The notes: generated from the letters alone by a model not told the origin. A stretch of 42,598 bases of DNA from Nostoc sp. NOS(2021) (GCF_017115025.1 NZ_JABXKM010000067.1:1-42598), one strand, 5' to 3'; shown: positions 7,464 through 18,745, counted from the first letter of the stretch. Program-made: numbers and translations.

Positions 7464-8171
7464 ATGGTAGTTGCTCGTAAATCTGCTGTTTCTACAAGGG
7501 GTAATTGGTTCCGGCGAGATTCTATCCTTTCTTTAGGGAGGCGACGCTCTGCGCGTATGGAGTCAGCAGCACGGAGCGCTTCTACACTAGCTACCCAAGC
7601 CGTCCCAGTATCCTCTCGAAGACAACAGCGTTCCTCGAAAAATCTCGCGGTTTCTCTCACAAATGAGGCAGTTATACCCAAATCGGTGAAAGAGTTGGGT
7701 AGACAACAACTGCGAAATCTCAATGAGCAGTCGAGTGCGAACCAGAAGAGTCCGGGGGTAGGTTTTCTTTCGCTTCCCACAATGCCTAATTCGGGAGCGG
7801 CACCTTTGTGGTTGCTGCGCTTGTACACCTTTCATCGTTATTCAACAGTTTTGGCGTTCTTGTTAGTAGCATCGACGCTTGCTGTTTATGGCTGGACGGT
7901 ATATTCCCAAGAGCTTTGGAGTCAGTCATATCGCAGACTCCAAAGCCTCCAACGTCATGAGCGGCTGCTAATGACAACCAACGCGACGCTGACAAATAAA
8001 ATGGCTCAGGAAGCAGAACAACCAACAACAGGGCTGGTATCGCCGACTCCTCAAGGAATGATTTTCTTGCCTCCAGCATCTTATAGTCCTAAGCCAGCAT
8101 CGTCTAACACAACTAACACAACGCCAAATTCGGAAACGCAACAGCAAACACTCTCGCCACTGGGATACTAA
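7464..8171 (+). CDS. FtsL-like bitopic membrane protein upstream of ftsI
   Basis: 235 residues. A long basic, Ser/Arg-rich cytoplasmic N-terminus (about 1-125) is followed by one membrane helix (YSTVLAFLLVASTLAVYGWTVYS, about 129-151), then a helical, probably coiled-coil periplasmic stretch (SYRRLQSLQRHERLLMTTNATL) and a disordered Pro/Thr/Asn tail. A bitopic protein with a juxtamembrane coiled coil directly before ftsI is the usual position and topology of FtsL, which recruits FtsI to the septum; the identity is inferred from this, not from sequence identity. It lies 143 bp before ftsI. Residues about 22-45 (GRRRSARMESAARSAST) are encoded by GC-rich sequence resembling the dispersed GCGACGCTCTGCGCG repeat, so the N-terminus may contain a repeat insertion. 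Confidence 0.6.
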   Translation: MVVARKSAVSTRGNWFRRDSILSLGRRRSARMESAARSASTLATQAVPVSSRRQQRSSKNLAVSLTNEAVIPKSVKELGRQQLRNLNEQSSANQKSPGVGFLSLPTMPNSGAAPLWLLRLYTFHRYSTVLAFLLVASTLAVYGWTVYSQELWSQSYRRLQSLQRHERLLMTTNATLTNKMAQEAEQPTTGLVSPTPQGMIFLPPASYSPKPASSNTTNTTPNSETQQQTLSPLGY

Positions 8172-8194
8172 TTTGTAATTCGTAATGACACTCT

Positions 8195-8255
8195 CTACCA
8201 GACCAAGGCGTAGCTTGCTTCTTTGCAGGAGTACGAATACTCGCTAACGTAATTC
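8195..8255. repeat. Fragment of the GGCGTAGCTTGCTTC interspersed repeat
   Basis: TCTACCAGACCAAGGCGTAGCTTGCTTC lies in the spacer before ftsI, in two parts: TCTACCAGACC and GGCGTAGCTTGCTTC. It matches the complement of the repeat near 12345-12375 and the insert in hrcA. Confidence 0.5.
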
Positions 8256-8314
8256 AGAAAGTCAGATTTACAGCAATTTTTAGGTAATTAAACCATACTG
8301 TAGAGCGAACAGAT

Positions 8315-10153
8315 GTGCAGAAGTCACCAAGCAGAACAAAATTCAGAAAGTTTCGGAATCCAACATTCACAAGGCGACAAAAGGGTTATAAAAGAGGGCT
8401 TTTGGGAAAATTAGCCTCTAATATCCAAGATCAAACATCCAACACCAAGTCTCGACTGTTCATAGTATGGGGCGTATTAATGGCAGCAGGGTTGGGGTTG
8501 GGTGTCAAATTGTATAACCTACAAATTGTCAAGGGCCCAAAGTTAACAGAGCAGGCACGAAACCAGCAAATGGTGAATTTGCGACCTTTTATGCCCCGTC
8601 GCCCGGTGGTAGATCGCAATACTAATCTATTGGCGATTGACCGTCCTGTATATACTTTGTACGCTCATCCCAAGCTGTTTGATAAGTCTAATGAAGATAT
8701 GGCAGAGCGACTTGCCCCAATATTGGCAAAAGATCCTGCGGAATTGGTGAAAACTTTTCAAGGCAAAAGAAGCGGAATTATACTTGCCCCAGCCCTACCG
8801 GAAGAAATTATCGATCGCGTCATCTCTTTGCGCTTAAATGGCTTGGAGTGGATTCAAAAATACTCCCGATATTACCCCTCAGACGATTTGGTTGCTGATG
8901 TAGTGGGCTATGTGAATGTTGACCGCCGTGGTCAAGCAGGTGTGGAATACTCTCAAGAGAAGTTGCTAGAACGTCCTGTGCAAACGGTGCGGCTCAGTCG
9001 GTCGGGTAATGGGAACCTGATGCCGGATCATGCCCCTGAAGGTTTTTTGCATTTTGATGATTTGCAACTGCAACTCACTATCGATAGCCGTCTGCAACGA
9101 ATTGCTCGGACTGCGCTCAAACAACAGATGCAGAAGTTTGATGCCAAACGTGGAGCGGTAATTGTCATGGATGCGTTGGATGGTTCTTTACTCGCCCTCG
9201 TTTCTGAACCTACCTATAACCCTAATGAATACGCTAAAGCTAATATTTCGCTATTTAAAAACTGGACGGTGGCGGATCTTTATGAACCGGGATCGACTTT
9301 TAAGCCTTTGAATGTGGCGATCGCTCTGGAAAATGGCGTCATCAAAGCAGATGATATGTTTAATGACTCCGGCTCTATTCAAGTAGCTAATTACACCATT
9401 AAAAATGCTGAGAACAATGGTTACGGGCGGATCAACATCGCTCAAATTCTGCAACATTCTAGCAACATTGGCATGGTGCAAATTATCCAACGCTTAAAGC
9501 CTTCAATCTACTACAACTGGCTAGAACGTTTGGGGCTAGGACAAAAAGTTGATACAGATTTACCTTTTGAAGTTGGCGGTCAGCTCAAAAGTCCAGAAGA
9601 ATTTATCGCTTCCCCAATTGAAGCAGCTACTACTTCCTTTGGGCAAGGCTTTTCCATGACACCGTTACAGCTAGTGCAAATGCACGGGGCTTTAGCCAAT
9701 GGCGGTAAGTTGGTAACACCCCATATAGTTCGGGGGCTGATTGATAGCAAAGGGCAGATGCATGATTCACCCACTCGCGCCATCCCACGCCAAATTTTCT
9801 CCGCCGCAACAGCCCAAAAGGTTGTGGAAATGATGGAAACTGTTGTTACTGAAGGCACGGGCAAGGTGGCACAAATTCCGGGATATCGGATTGCTGGTAA
9901 AACTGGTACAGCCCAAAAAGCTAGTCCCTCTGGCGGCTACATCAAGGGTGCTAGAATGACCAGCTTTGTGGCTATTTTGCCCGTGGAATCTCCTCGCTAT
10001 GTAGTGTTCGCACTGGTGGATGAGCCAAAAGGAGAAAGTGCCTATGGTGCTACTGTCGCCGCACCAATTGTGAAATCGGTGATTGAAGCACTGATTCCTC
10101 TTGAGGAGATTCCGCCAAGTTCTGCGATCGAGCAACGGACGGAAGTGCCGTAG
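8315..10153 (+). CDS. ftsI: Peptidoglycan D,D-transpeptidase FtsI (class B PBP)
   Basis: A 612-residue class B penicillin-binding protein that crosslinks septal peptidoglycan in the divisome. A basic cytoplasmic N-terminus is followed by one membrane anchor (about 47-66), the pedestal domain (RPVVDRNTNLLAIDRPVYTL, about 95-250) and the transpeptidase domain (about 255-590). All active-site motifs are intact: STFK with acylated Ser327, SSN at 382-384 and KTGT at 529-532. The start is GTG 8315 (MQKSPSRTKFRKF); an ATG two bases earlier is in another frame. It follows the FtsL-like gene, consistent with a small division unit. Length fits cyanobacterial FtsI. Confidence 0.95.
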   Translation: MQKSPSRTKFRKFRNPTFTRRQKGYKRGLLGKLASNIQDQTSNTKSRLFIVWGVLMAAGLGLGVKLYNLQIVKGPKLTEQARNQQMVNLRPFMPRRPVVDRNTNLLAIDRPVYTLYAHPKLFDKSNEDMAERLAPILAKDPAELVKTFQGKRSGIILAPALPEEIIDRVISLRLNGLEWIQKYSRYYPSDDLVADVVGYVNVDRRGQAGVEYSQEKLLERPVQTVRLSRSGNGNLMPDHAPEGFLHFDDLQLQLTIDSRLQRIARTALKQQMQKFDAKRGAVIVMDALDGSLLALVSEPTYNPNEYAKANISLFKNWTVADLYEPGSTFKPLNVAIALENGVIKADDMFNDSGSIQVANYTIKNAENNGYGRINIAQILQHSSNIGMVQIIQRLKPSIYYNWLERLGLGQKVDTDLPFEVGGQLKSPEEFIASPIEAATTSFGQGFSMTPLQLVQMHGALANGGKLVTPHIVRGLIDSKGQMHDSPTRAIPRQIFSAATAQKVVEMMETVVTEGTGKVAQIPGYRIAGKTGTAQKASPSGGYIKGARMTSFVAILPVESPRYVVFALVDEPKGESAYGATVAAPIVKSVIEALIPLEEIPPSSAIEQRTEVP

Positions 10154-10184
10154 GGAGTGGGGAGTGGAGTTCAAAGACTCATTT

Positions 10185-11300
10185 CTAGCTAGAGTGAGGT
10201 TTGCGCTTGAGTGCTGCAAATAAAATTACAACAGCACCGAACGACAAAATAGGAACACTTGAAGTTGGTTCAGCTACAGAGACAGATGAGATTGGCGTCA
10301 AAAGGAAGGCGTGTAATTCACCATTAACTGCACCACGACCGACAATTTGTCCATTATTATTAATGGCAGATGCTACTGTCAAGGTAAAGCCAGACTCGGA
10401 ACCAGGAGCAATTAGGTCATTCAGGTCGTACAGAGTGTTATCACTATAAAGAAAAGCCTGCAAACCATTGCCATCTGCTGCATAAAAGTTATTGTTAGTG
10501 CCAGAAAACCCGACTACTTGACCCAAATTATTGATCCCGTTAGCAAGACTGAACAAATCTGTAGGACGTAATCTACCGAGGTCTTGGAGTCCCGTGCTGG
10601 AGGTGTACAGAAAAGCACGACCATCATCTACTCCAGTGAGTCCCGAAGTACCAACTACTTGTCCTGAGTTATTAATATCAGATGCTGAACTGTAGTTGTC
10701 ACCTGGCAAAGTTCCCAAGTTAGTAGTTTGGCCGTTTTTGTACACAAAAGCTGTGTTTGAATTGAGAACGCCCACTACTTGTCCCAAGTTATTTAAACCG
10801 TAGGCAACAGTACCAAGAGTTCCTATGCTGGTTGCTATACCATCGCTGTACAAGAAAGGCCCAAGTTTGCTCGCTCCACCTACTACTTGGGTGCGATCAT
10901 TAATGGCATAAGGAATAGCATTTTGGATCGGGAGGGGTTGGGTGATGCCATTGCTGTACAAAAAAGGGTTATTTCCAGTAGAGTTATTACCAACCGAATT
11001 ACCAACTACTTGCCCCAAGTTATTGATACCAGTCACTCCAACTTGATTATCACCAGGCAACGGACTAATTTTTTTGAGCGAACCATTGCTGTAAAAAAAA
11101 GAATCAGAACCGTCTAAAGAATTAATGGCTACCTCACCTGAGTCATTGATGTCTGAAGCATAACTGTTGGCTTCTCCTGTAAGACTGCCTAAGTCAGTCA
11201 GTGAGTATAGAGATACCGCCAATGCCGACTTGGATGCAGTAAGACTGATTGCGGTCAAGGCTATTGCTGTTATACAGGATTTCCACTTAAGTAAATGCAT
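10185..11300 (-). CDS. HAF-repeat exported protein with a PEP-CTERM-like tail
   Basis: 371 residues. A signal peptide (MHLLKWKSCITAIALTAIS..ALA) is followed by about seven repeats of the form GINNLGQVVG....AFLY..G....LG.L, the HAF pattern, probably forming a beta structure. The C-terminus, VAEPTSSVPILSFGAVVILFAALKRK, is a PEP-CTERM-like sorting tail: an E-P dipeptide, a membrane helix, then a basic end. Such tails are cleaved by exosortase, and the proteins are usually linked to the cell surface or exopolysaccharide. No exosortase gene is in this window. ATG 11300 fits the signal peptide. The repeats are also visible at DNA level (CCAACTACTTGTCC-like motifs). Confidence 0.82.
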   Translation of the reverse strand: MHLLKWKSCITAIALTAISLTASKSALAVSLYSLTDLGSLTGEANSYASDINDSGEVAINSLDGSDSFFYSNGSLKKISPLPGDNQVGVTGINNLGQVVGNSVGNNSTGNNPFLYSNGITQPLPIQNAIPYAINDRTQVVGGASKLGPFLYSDGIATSIGTLGTVAYGLNNLGQVVGVLNSNTAFVYKNGQTTNLGTLPGDNYSSASDINNSGQVVGTSGLTGVDDGRAFLYTSSTGLQDLGRLRPTDLFSLANGINNLGQVVGFSGTNNNFYAADGNGLQAFLYSDNTLYDLNDLIAPGSESGFTLTVASAINNNGQIVGRGAVNGELHAFLLTPISSVSVAEPTSSVPILSFGAVVILFAALKRKPHSS

Positions 11301-11335
11301 ATTACTTTTCCATGATTTTCTATTCCCCTACCAAA

Positions 11336-12331
11336 TTACCATTGAACAGTAGAGTGATAACCTGCTGTATCTGGGTAATCGCTAAATACGCCATCAACAC
11401 CTAAGCTGAAAAATAGTTCATATTCCCCTTGGGGATTTCCTTGAAAGTCCAGTGGCAAAAAGCAGTCTTCATTGCGGAAAGTCCAGACATGAACCAGCAA
11501 ACCAGCCGCATGAGCATCTGTGACTAAAGATGTGGGCGATCGCAATTTACCATTGCTGTCTCTAGGAACCAGTAAATTTTTATGAACGCCAACCGCCTGT
11601 GCATATTTAGCAATCTCCCTTAAACCTGACGCAGTTGCTAAATCTGCATAGGTGCGTTCATTGCCACTAACTGCAAAATCATCAGGTTTCCCACTGTTAT
11701 TTAGCAATTGCACCAGAGGTAAATCAGTCTTTGTAGATAAATCTTGTAAATTACTCACTTCAAAAGACTGAATAAAAACAGGTGCATTAGCTCCCTGATA
11801 ACCGTTGACTGTCAAAGTTGCAAGTAGGGGTGCTTCTAGGGCTAACCCGATAGATTTAAAGTAAGTTGGGTGCTTAGTTTCTGGGTAAATGCCGATCGCC
11901 CGATTAATTTCGGCACTTTTACCCTTGACTAAATTGATAATTTCTTGGAGCGTGGGAATTTCTAAGAGTCCATCATAGGCGATATTTTGCGATCGCAGTT
12001 GAGGAATTCGCTCTTTAGCTCGTAGTGTTTTCAATTCTACAAGGGTAAAGTCTTCAGTAAACCAGCCTGTTTTGGATTCGCCATCTATTATTTTGGTGGT
12101 TTGACGGTGAGCAAATTCTGCATGGCTAGCAACGTCGGTGGTTTCCGAAATCTCGTTTTCGTGACGAGCAATTAAAACACCGTCTTTGGTGGAAACTAAA
12201 TCAGGTTCAATATAATCAGCCCCTAGTGCGATCGCTAACTCATAAGCAGCTAAAGTATGTTCTGGACGATAGCCGCTAGCCCCTCGGTGGGCAATGATAA
12301 TTGGAGATGCATCTTGCAAAGTCGTAGTCAT
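11336..12331 (-). CDS. Glycerophosphodiester phosphodiesterase
   Basis: 331 residues from ATG 12331 (MTTTLQDASPIIIAHRGASGYRPEHT); the frame extends nine codons upstream, but that part is derived from a dispersed repeat. It is a GDPD-family TIM-barrel enzyme that hydrolyses glycerophosphodiesters to sn-glycerol-3-phosphate and an alcohol. Catalytic elements are present: HRG at His15, the metal ligands Glu42 and Asp44 (in DYIEPDLVSTKDG), and His57 in ARHENE; a later Glu lies in PETKHPTYF. No signal peptide is seen, so it is probably cytosolic, although longer bacterial GlpQ-like relatives are periplasmic. It is separate from neighbours by about 35-60 bp but shares no obvious pathway with them. 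Confidence 0.9.
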   Translation of the reverse strand: MTTTLQDASPIIIAHRGASGYRPEHTLAAYELAIALGADYIEPDLVSTKDGVLIARHENEISETTDVASHAEFAHRQTTKIIDGESKTGWFTEDFTLVELKTLRAKERIPQLRSQNIAYDGLLEIPTLQEIINLVKGKSAEINRAIGIYPETKHPTYFKSIGLALEAPLLATLTVNGYQGANAPVFIQSFEVSNLQDLSTKTDLPLVQLLNNSGKPDDFAVSGNERTYADLATASGLREIAKYAQAVGVHKNLLVPRDSNGKLRSPTSLVTDAHAAGLLVHVWTFRNEDCFLPLDFQGNPQGEYELFFSLGVDGVFSDYPDTAGYHSTVQW

Positions 12332-12394
12332 TACTTTACCCACCGACAAGAGAAGCAAGCTATCCGTAGCGTCTGGTAGAGTTGCAGTGCGTTA

Positions 12395-13357
12395 CTAGGG
12401 TTTAACGCTGTAGCCACTTACGTCAACCAATCGATATCCTTCACCAACTAGTTTGTCAAAAGTCGCTTGATACTCATCTGAAGTCAATCCATGTCGCGCC
12501 TCCCAAGCTGGACTGTCTGACTTCTCCCAAATAGCGGCGTATCGGTTTTGTCCGTTGACATTATAACCACTAACGTGAACTAATCGATATCCTTCACCAA
12601 CCAGTTTGTCAAAAGTCGCTTGATACTGGGCTGAGGTCAATCCATGTCGTGCTTGCCAAGCTGGGCCGCCAGACTTTATCCAAATAGCAGCGTATCGGTC
12701 TTGTCCGTTCACAGCATAACCACTGACATCAACCAACCGATATCCTTGACCAACCAGTTTGTCAAAAGTCGCTTGATACTGGGCTGAGGTCAATCCATGT
12801 CGCGCCTCCCAAGCTGGGCCGTCTGACTTCTCCCAAATAGCGGCGTATCGGTCTTGTCCGTTCACAGCATAACCACTGACATCAACCAACCGATATCCTT
12901 GACCAACCAGTTTGTCAAAAGTCGCTTGATACTGGGCTGAGGTCAATCCATGTCGCGCCTCCCAAGCTGGGCCGTCTGACTTCTCCCAAATAGCGGCGTA
13001 TCGGTCTTGTCCGTTCACAGCATAACCACTGACATCAACCAACCGATATCCTTGACCAACCAGTTTGTCAAAAGTCGCTTGATACTGGGCTGAGGTCAAT
13101 CCATGTCGCGCCTCCCAAACCCCAGCGCCAGACTTCACCCAAATAGCGGCGTATCGGTCTTGTCCGTTAGCGATTGCTTGTCTTGTGCCATGAGGAATTT
13201 TCTGTAACTGGATGACATTTTGAGCAAGTACCTTTGTGTTTGTCTCAGTATTGCTCACACTACTAGCAAAGTTGCTGGGAGTGGCAAAAGCGGAACTGAC
13301 TAAAGTTGAAAGTAACACTGCACTAGAGGCAGTAAATGTTAAAGAGCGGTTCAACAT
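12395..13357 (-). CDS. Secreted protein of five BTRD1-like 51-residue repeats
   Basis: 320 residues from ATG 13357 (MLNRSLTFTASSAVLLSTLVSSAFA, a signal peptide). The frame extends upstream to a TTG at 13438, but that start would bury the signal. After a short linker come five repeats of NGQDRYAAIWEKSDGPAWEA, then RHGLTSAQYQATFDKLVGQG and YRLVDVSGYAV: 51 residues each, 153 bp. This matches bacterial tandem repeat domain 1, found in secreted or surface proteins, some with hydrolase domains; here there is only the repeat array. The three central DNA copies are almost identical while the outer ones have diverged, so the array has recently expanded or been homogenised. Function unknown. Confidence 0.82.
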   Translation of the reverse strand: MLNRSLTFTASSAVLLSTLVSSAFATPSNFASSVSNTETNTKVLAQNVIQLQKIPHGTRQAIANGQDRYAAIWVKSGAGVWEARHGLTSAQYQATFDKLVGQGYRLVDVSGYAVNGQDRYAAIWEKSDGPAWEARHGLTSAQYQATFDKLVGQGYRLVDVSGYAVNGQDRYAAIWEKSDGPAWEARHGLTSAQYQATFDKLVGQGYRLVDVSGYAVNGQDRYAAIWIKSGGPAWQARHGLTSAQYQATFDKLVGEGYRLVHVSGYNVNGQNRYAAIWEKSDSPAWEARHGLTSDEYQATFDKLVGEGYRLVDVSGYSVKP

Positions 13358-13438
13358 ATTAGTAAAACAAATCTCTAAAAATGTATTGGATTTTTGGGCT
13401 GCACTACTAAATAGGTTGGCATTTGTTTTTTTATGCAA

Positions 13439-15927
<2,489 letters not shown>

Positions 15928-15989
15928 TACATATAGCAGGGAACTCTTAAGTAAGTCAACTTAATTAAACATAAAATGCTTTCAGGCTC

Positions 15990-16120
15990 GTAGTAGCGCT
16001 TTAGCGCTCAGGACTTACGCAAGATGTGACCGAAAACCTTATTCTTGCGTAGCGGTAATTCATGAATTACCGCTACTGTCGTTATCTTTTGCGTAAGTCC
16101 TGGCGCTTTAGCGCTACTAC
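15990..16120. repeat. Nested MITE-like element
   Basis: Inner element 16010-16101 has terminal inverted repeats AGGACTTACGCAA and TTGCGTAAGTCCT around a perfect 26-bp palindrome at 16050-16075 (TAGCGGTAATT...). It sits inside an outer inverted pair, GTAGTAGCGCTTTAGCGC (15990-16007) and GCGCTTTAGCGCTACTAC (16103-16120). It looks like one palindromic repeat inserted into another. A single AGGACTTACGCA end also appears near 19109. Confidence 0.65.
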
Positions 16121-16293
16121 AAACGTTTTACTTTTTTTAGGTTGAACTACTTAACAGGGTTGAAAGTCTCTTGGTGTCAGTGTTTTCTGATTAGCTGATG
16201 TCAACCGCTACCTGGCAACTGCTATATCTGGCCAACCCGTAATACCATTTCTTTTTGAAGATGCGCCTATAGAACTTACCCAAAACCGCGCTA

Positions 16294-16319
16294 TAGGGGC
16301 AATTCATGAATTGCCCCTA
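16294..16319. repeat. Perfect 26-bp palindrome (TAGGGGCAATTCA half-site)
   Basis: TAGGGGCAATTCA is followed directly by its exact complement. It shares the AATTCATGAATT centre with the palindrome at 16050-16075, so the two are related dispersed elements. Confidence 0.75.
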
Positions 16320-16519
16320 CGTGAATAAAGCGCAACCTCACATAGAATTGGTATAACGCTCATATCAATGTTTATGGAAAATATCATTTTGAGTTTGAGC
16401 ATATTGGCAATAAACGTACCTTCATAACCCTGTGCCAGCCAACTTTCAGCCTTAGCGATCAAAATTTTCAATTTACAAAGGCGTATTAGATCCAATCCGC
16501 TTGGGTTAAGGCTTGATCC

Positions 16520-16760
16520 TCCCTAACCCTCCTTTTTAAGGAGGGAATTAGAGCAAGCCTTAAAAAGGGGAGCCAGTCTGCTGCCCAGAGTTTTGCTTCT
16601 CGCAGGGTGCGGAGGATTAAGCAGTCTAAAATAACGTGAATTCAATGGCTTATTTATTAGAGTGTCCACCTAATTAGCTCAATCAAAGTTTTACTACGCA
16701 AAAGCGTCCCTCTCCGACTCGGAGAGGGACAGACTGGAACTTTAGTTCAAGGCAGGGAGA
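16520..16760. repeat. Dispersed spacer repeats with a strong hairpin
   Basis: CCTCCCTAACCCTCCTTTTT..AAGGAGGG (about 16519-16548) is the common poly-C/A-T spacer repeat also seen near 18237 and 19122-19180. GTCCCTCTCC and GGAGAGGGAC at 16706-16730 form a 10-bp stem with a 5-nt loop, which could stop transcription. No coding content is recognised anywhere in 15928-16943. Confidence 0.55.
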
Positions 16761-16943
16761 GGTTCGTCGAACTCACGTTCAAATATGATCACTTAATACT
16801 ACTGTAAATTTATCGACTTATCGTATAATAATTTCCAGATGCGATCGCTTCCTTTGATATGTAGCCATTAAGTGCAAGCAACATACCAAAGGAAACGGAC
16901 GAGTGCGAACACCGCCCTATGGATCAAACTATGGAGAATTCAC

Positions 16944-17912
16944 ATGAGCAACAAACACATTGAAGTCAAACAAGTAGCCGGTTTCATCGGTGCCGAAATC
17001 AGTGGCGTAGACTTGTCGCGTCCTTTGCACGATGATGCAGTCAAAGAAATTCGTCAAGCACTATTGAAGTGGAAAGTCGTCTTCTTTCGCGGTCAGAACA
17101 TCGATCATGCTGCACAGGTTGCATTCACGGCTCGTTTCGGCGAAGTTACCTACGCGCATCCGCACGAAGATGAGCCAATTGAAGGCTTCTCAGAAATCCT
17201 GCCGATTGACCGCAGCCGTTACGAGCGGCGGAATGGTCTGCGGCGTTCCAGCTACGAGAGTCGCTGGCACACCGATGTGACAGCAGTTGTCAACCCACCT
17301 GCGGCGTCGATTTTGCGTGCGGTTAATGTCCCTAGCATCGGTGGTGACACACAGTGGACTAATCTAGTCGCAGCCTACGAGGGTCTGTCAGCACCACTGA
17401 AAGCGCTGGCAGACACATTGAAAGCCGAACATCGCTTCAATGCGCGTTTGAATCTACCCAGCAACAGCAAGCTCGCCCAGCGCATCGCAGCCAATCCCCT
17501 GGTTTCTCACCACCCAGTAGTAAGGGTTCATCCTGAGACTGGTGAACGCGCATTGTACGTGAATCCTGGCTTCACCTCGCACATTCTTGACGTGTCACGA
17601 CAAGAGAGCGACCTGTTGCTTGAGTTGTTCTTCAACCAGATCACCAAGCCCGCCTACACCACCCGCTTCCGCTGGAACAACGGTGACATTGCCTTCTGGG
17701 ACAACCGCGCCACCTCGCATTTGGCCCCTCAGGATCTGGATCATCTGGAAGTCGAGCGCGTCCTCTATCGCACCACCATCACGGGTGATGTTCCAGTCGG
17801 GCCCGATGGTTTCCGCTCGCAAGTGGTTGAAGGTGAGGCATTCAGCAGCGAATTACCAACCATCTTGAAGAACCAAGCCGAGAAGTTGGAAGCACAACCA
17901 GTGCTTTCGTAA
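16944..17912 (+). CDS. TauD/TfdA-family 2-oxoglutarate dioxygenase
   Basis: 322 residues from ATG 16944, which has a GGAG ribosome binding site 6 bp upstream; the frame is open 24 codons further. It is an Fe(II)/2-oxoglutarate hydroxylase of the taurine dioxygenase, TfdA and alkylsulfatase group. The iron triad is His109 and Asp111 (RWHTDVT) and His259 (ATSHLAP), with Arg272 for 2-oxoglutarate. GGDTQWTNL and GDIAFWDNRATSH are typical. The substrate cannot be told; a sulfonate, alkylsulfate or aryloxy acid would release sulfite, sulfate or a phenol. Base composition and codon choice (many GCG, CGC, CTG) are clearly richer in GC than the neighbours, suggesting acquisition from a proteobacterium. 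No sulfonate transporter is nearby. Confidence 0.9.
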   Translation: MSNKHIEVKQVAGFIGAEISGVDLSRPLHDDAVKEIRQALLKWKVVFFRGQNIDHAAQVAFTARFGEVTYAHPHEDEPIEGFSEILPIDRSRYERRNGLRRSSYESRWHTDVTAVVNPPAASILRAVNVPSIGGDTQWTNLVAAYEGLSAPLKALADTLKAEHRFNARLNLPSNSKLAQRIAANPLVSHHPVVRVHPETGERALYVNPGFTSHILDVSRQESDLLLELFFNQITKPAYTTRFRWNNGDIAFWDNRATSHLAPQDLDHLEVERVLYRTTITGDVPVGPDGFRSQVVEGEAFSSELPTILKNQAEKLEAQPVLS

Positions 17913-17975
17913 GCTACAGAGTGGTAGGCAACAGTTGCGGAATATGTTCGTAGCCCGTTTACCCCCTTAAGTATC

Positions 17976-18136
17976 TAGCTGACTTTTCACGGTAAGTCCT
18001 CAAACCACGAAACAGCGTGGCTTTTTCCACAGCCTAATTCTCAATAGTTATAAGTTAATGAAAATAGCTAACGTAAAAATCAGGGCTTGAGAAACCCTCA
18101 AAATGACCTTTTCCACATGCCGTGAAAAGTCAGCTA
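17976..18136. mobile_element. MITE-like element with TA-flanked terminal inverted repeats
   Basis: GCTGACTTTTCACGG (17978-17992) and CCGTGAAAAGTCAGC (18120-18134) are perfect 15-bp terminal inverted repeats, each flanked by TA, the target duplication of IS630/Tc1-mariner-type transposition. The 157-bp body has no open frame. It lies 63 bp after the TauD-type gene. Confidence 0.75.
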
Positions 18137-18189
18137 TAATTCAAGCTGATCTTAGAAAAGAACTGGATAGATAGCTATTTTCCCTAAGA

Positions 18190-18337
18190 GGGTGTTTTAA
18201 AAGTGGTGGCTGATGTATCAAAAACTTTAGATTTTCCTAAATCCTCCTTAAAAAGCAGGACTTTGAGAAAGTTATTCCCCGCTTTTGAAGGCTCGATCGG
18301 GGGGATATCAATACAACCGTAGACTTTTCAAACATCC
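18190..18337. repeat. Imperfect inverted-repeat element
   Basis: GGGTGTTTTAAAAGT (18190-18204) and ACTTTTCAAACATCC (18323-18337) pair at 13 of 15 positions, enclosing AATCCTCCTTAAAAAG-type spacer repeat. Non-coding and MITE-like; weaker evidence than its neighbour. Confidence 0.4.
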
Positions 18338-18514
18338 TTAAAGGAGAGCGATCGCATTTTCCTGTCTTATACAGCAGATTTCGGCTTGGTGCAGTACAAA
18401 AACTAAGTCTTCAAGTTCAGATATAAAGCCTGTTTTACTCTTGACTCCTAAATTACGCTATATTTACCTTAAAAATTGTTAAAGGAAAATTTGGAGTTTT
18501 ACTAAATAAAATTA

Positions 18515-18745
18515 ATGTCTGAACAAAAGCCCGTAAGTCCCTGGAACTACAAACCTTGGTGGTGTCAGCCCTGGTCTATAATTCTCACAGGTGTAACACT
18601 GATTGCTGGTAGTTGGTTACTATTTAAAACTATTTGGCTAACAGTTCTCGTCTCTATCCCTGTAGTAACGTGGATGGGATTTTTTGTGTTTTTTTGGCCG
18701 CAACTAATTATTCGCAGTGGGATTTTGGAGCCGTATAAAGAGTAA
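18515..18745 (+). CDS. Small two-helix membrane protein, conserved in cyanobacteria
   Basis: 76 residues. A conserved-looking N-terminus, MSEQKPVSPWNYKPWWCQPW, is followed by two membrane helices (SIILTGVTLIAGSWLLF and IWLTVLVSIPVVTWMGFFVFF) and a short polar end. It resembles the small cyanobacterial membrane family I know as DUF6737, with moderate confidence. The Trp-rich stretch before the first helix probably sits at the membrane interface. It stands alone between repeat-filled spacers. Function unknown. Confidence 0.7.
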   Translation: MSEQKPVSPWNYKPWWCQPWSIILTGVTLIAGSWLLFKTIWLTVLVSIPVVTWMGFFVFFWPQLIIRSGILEPYKE

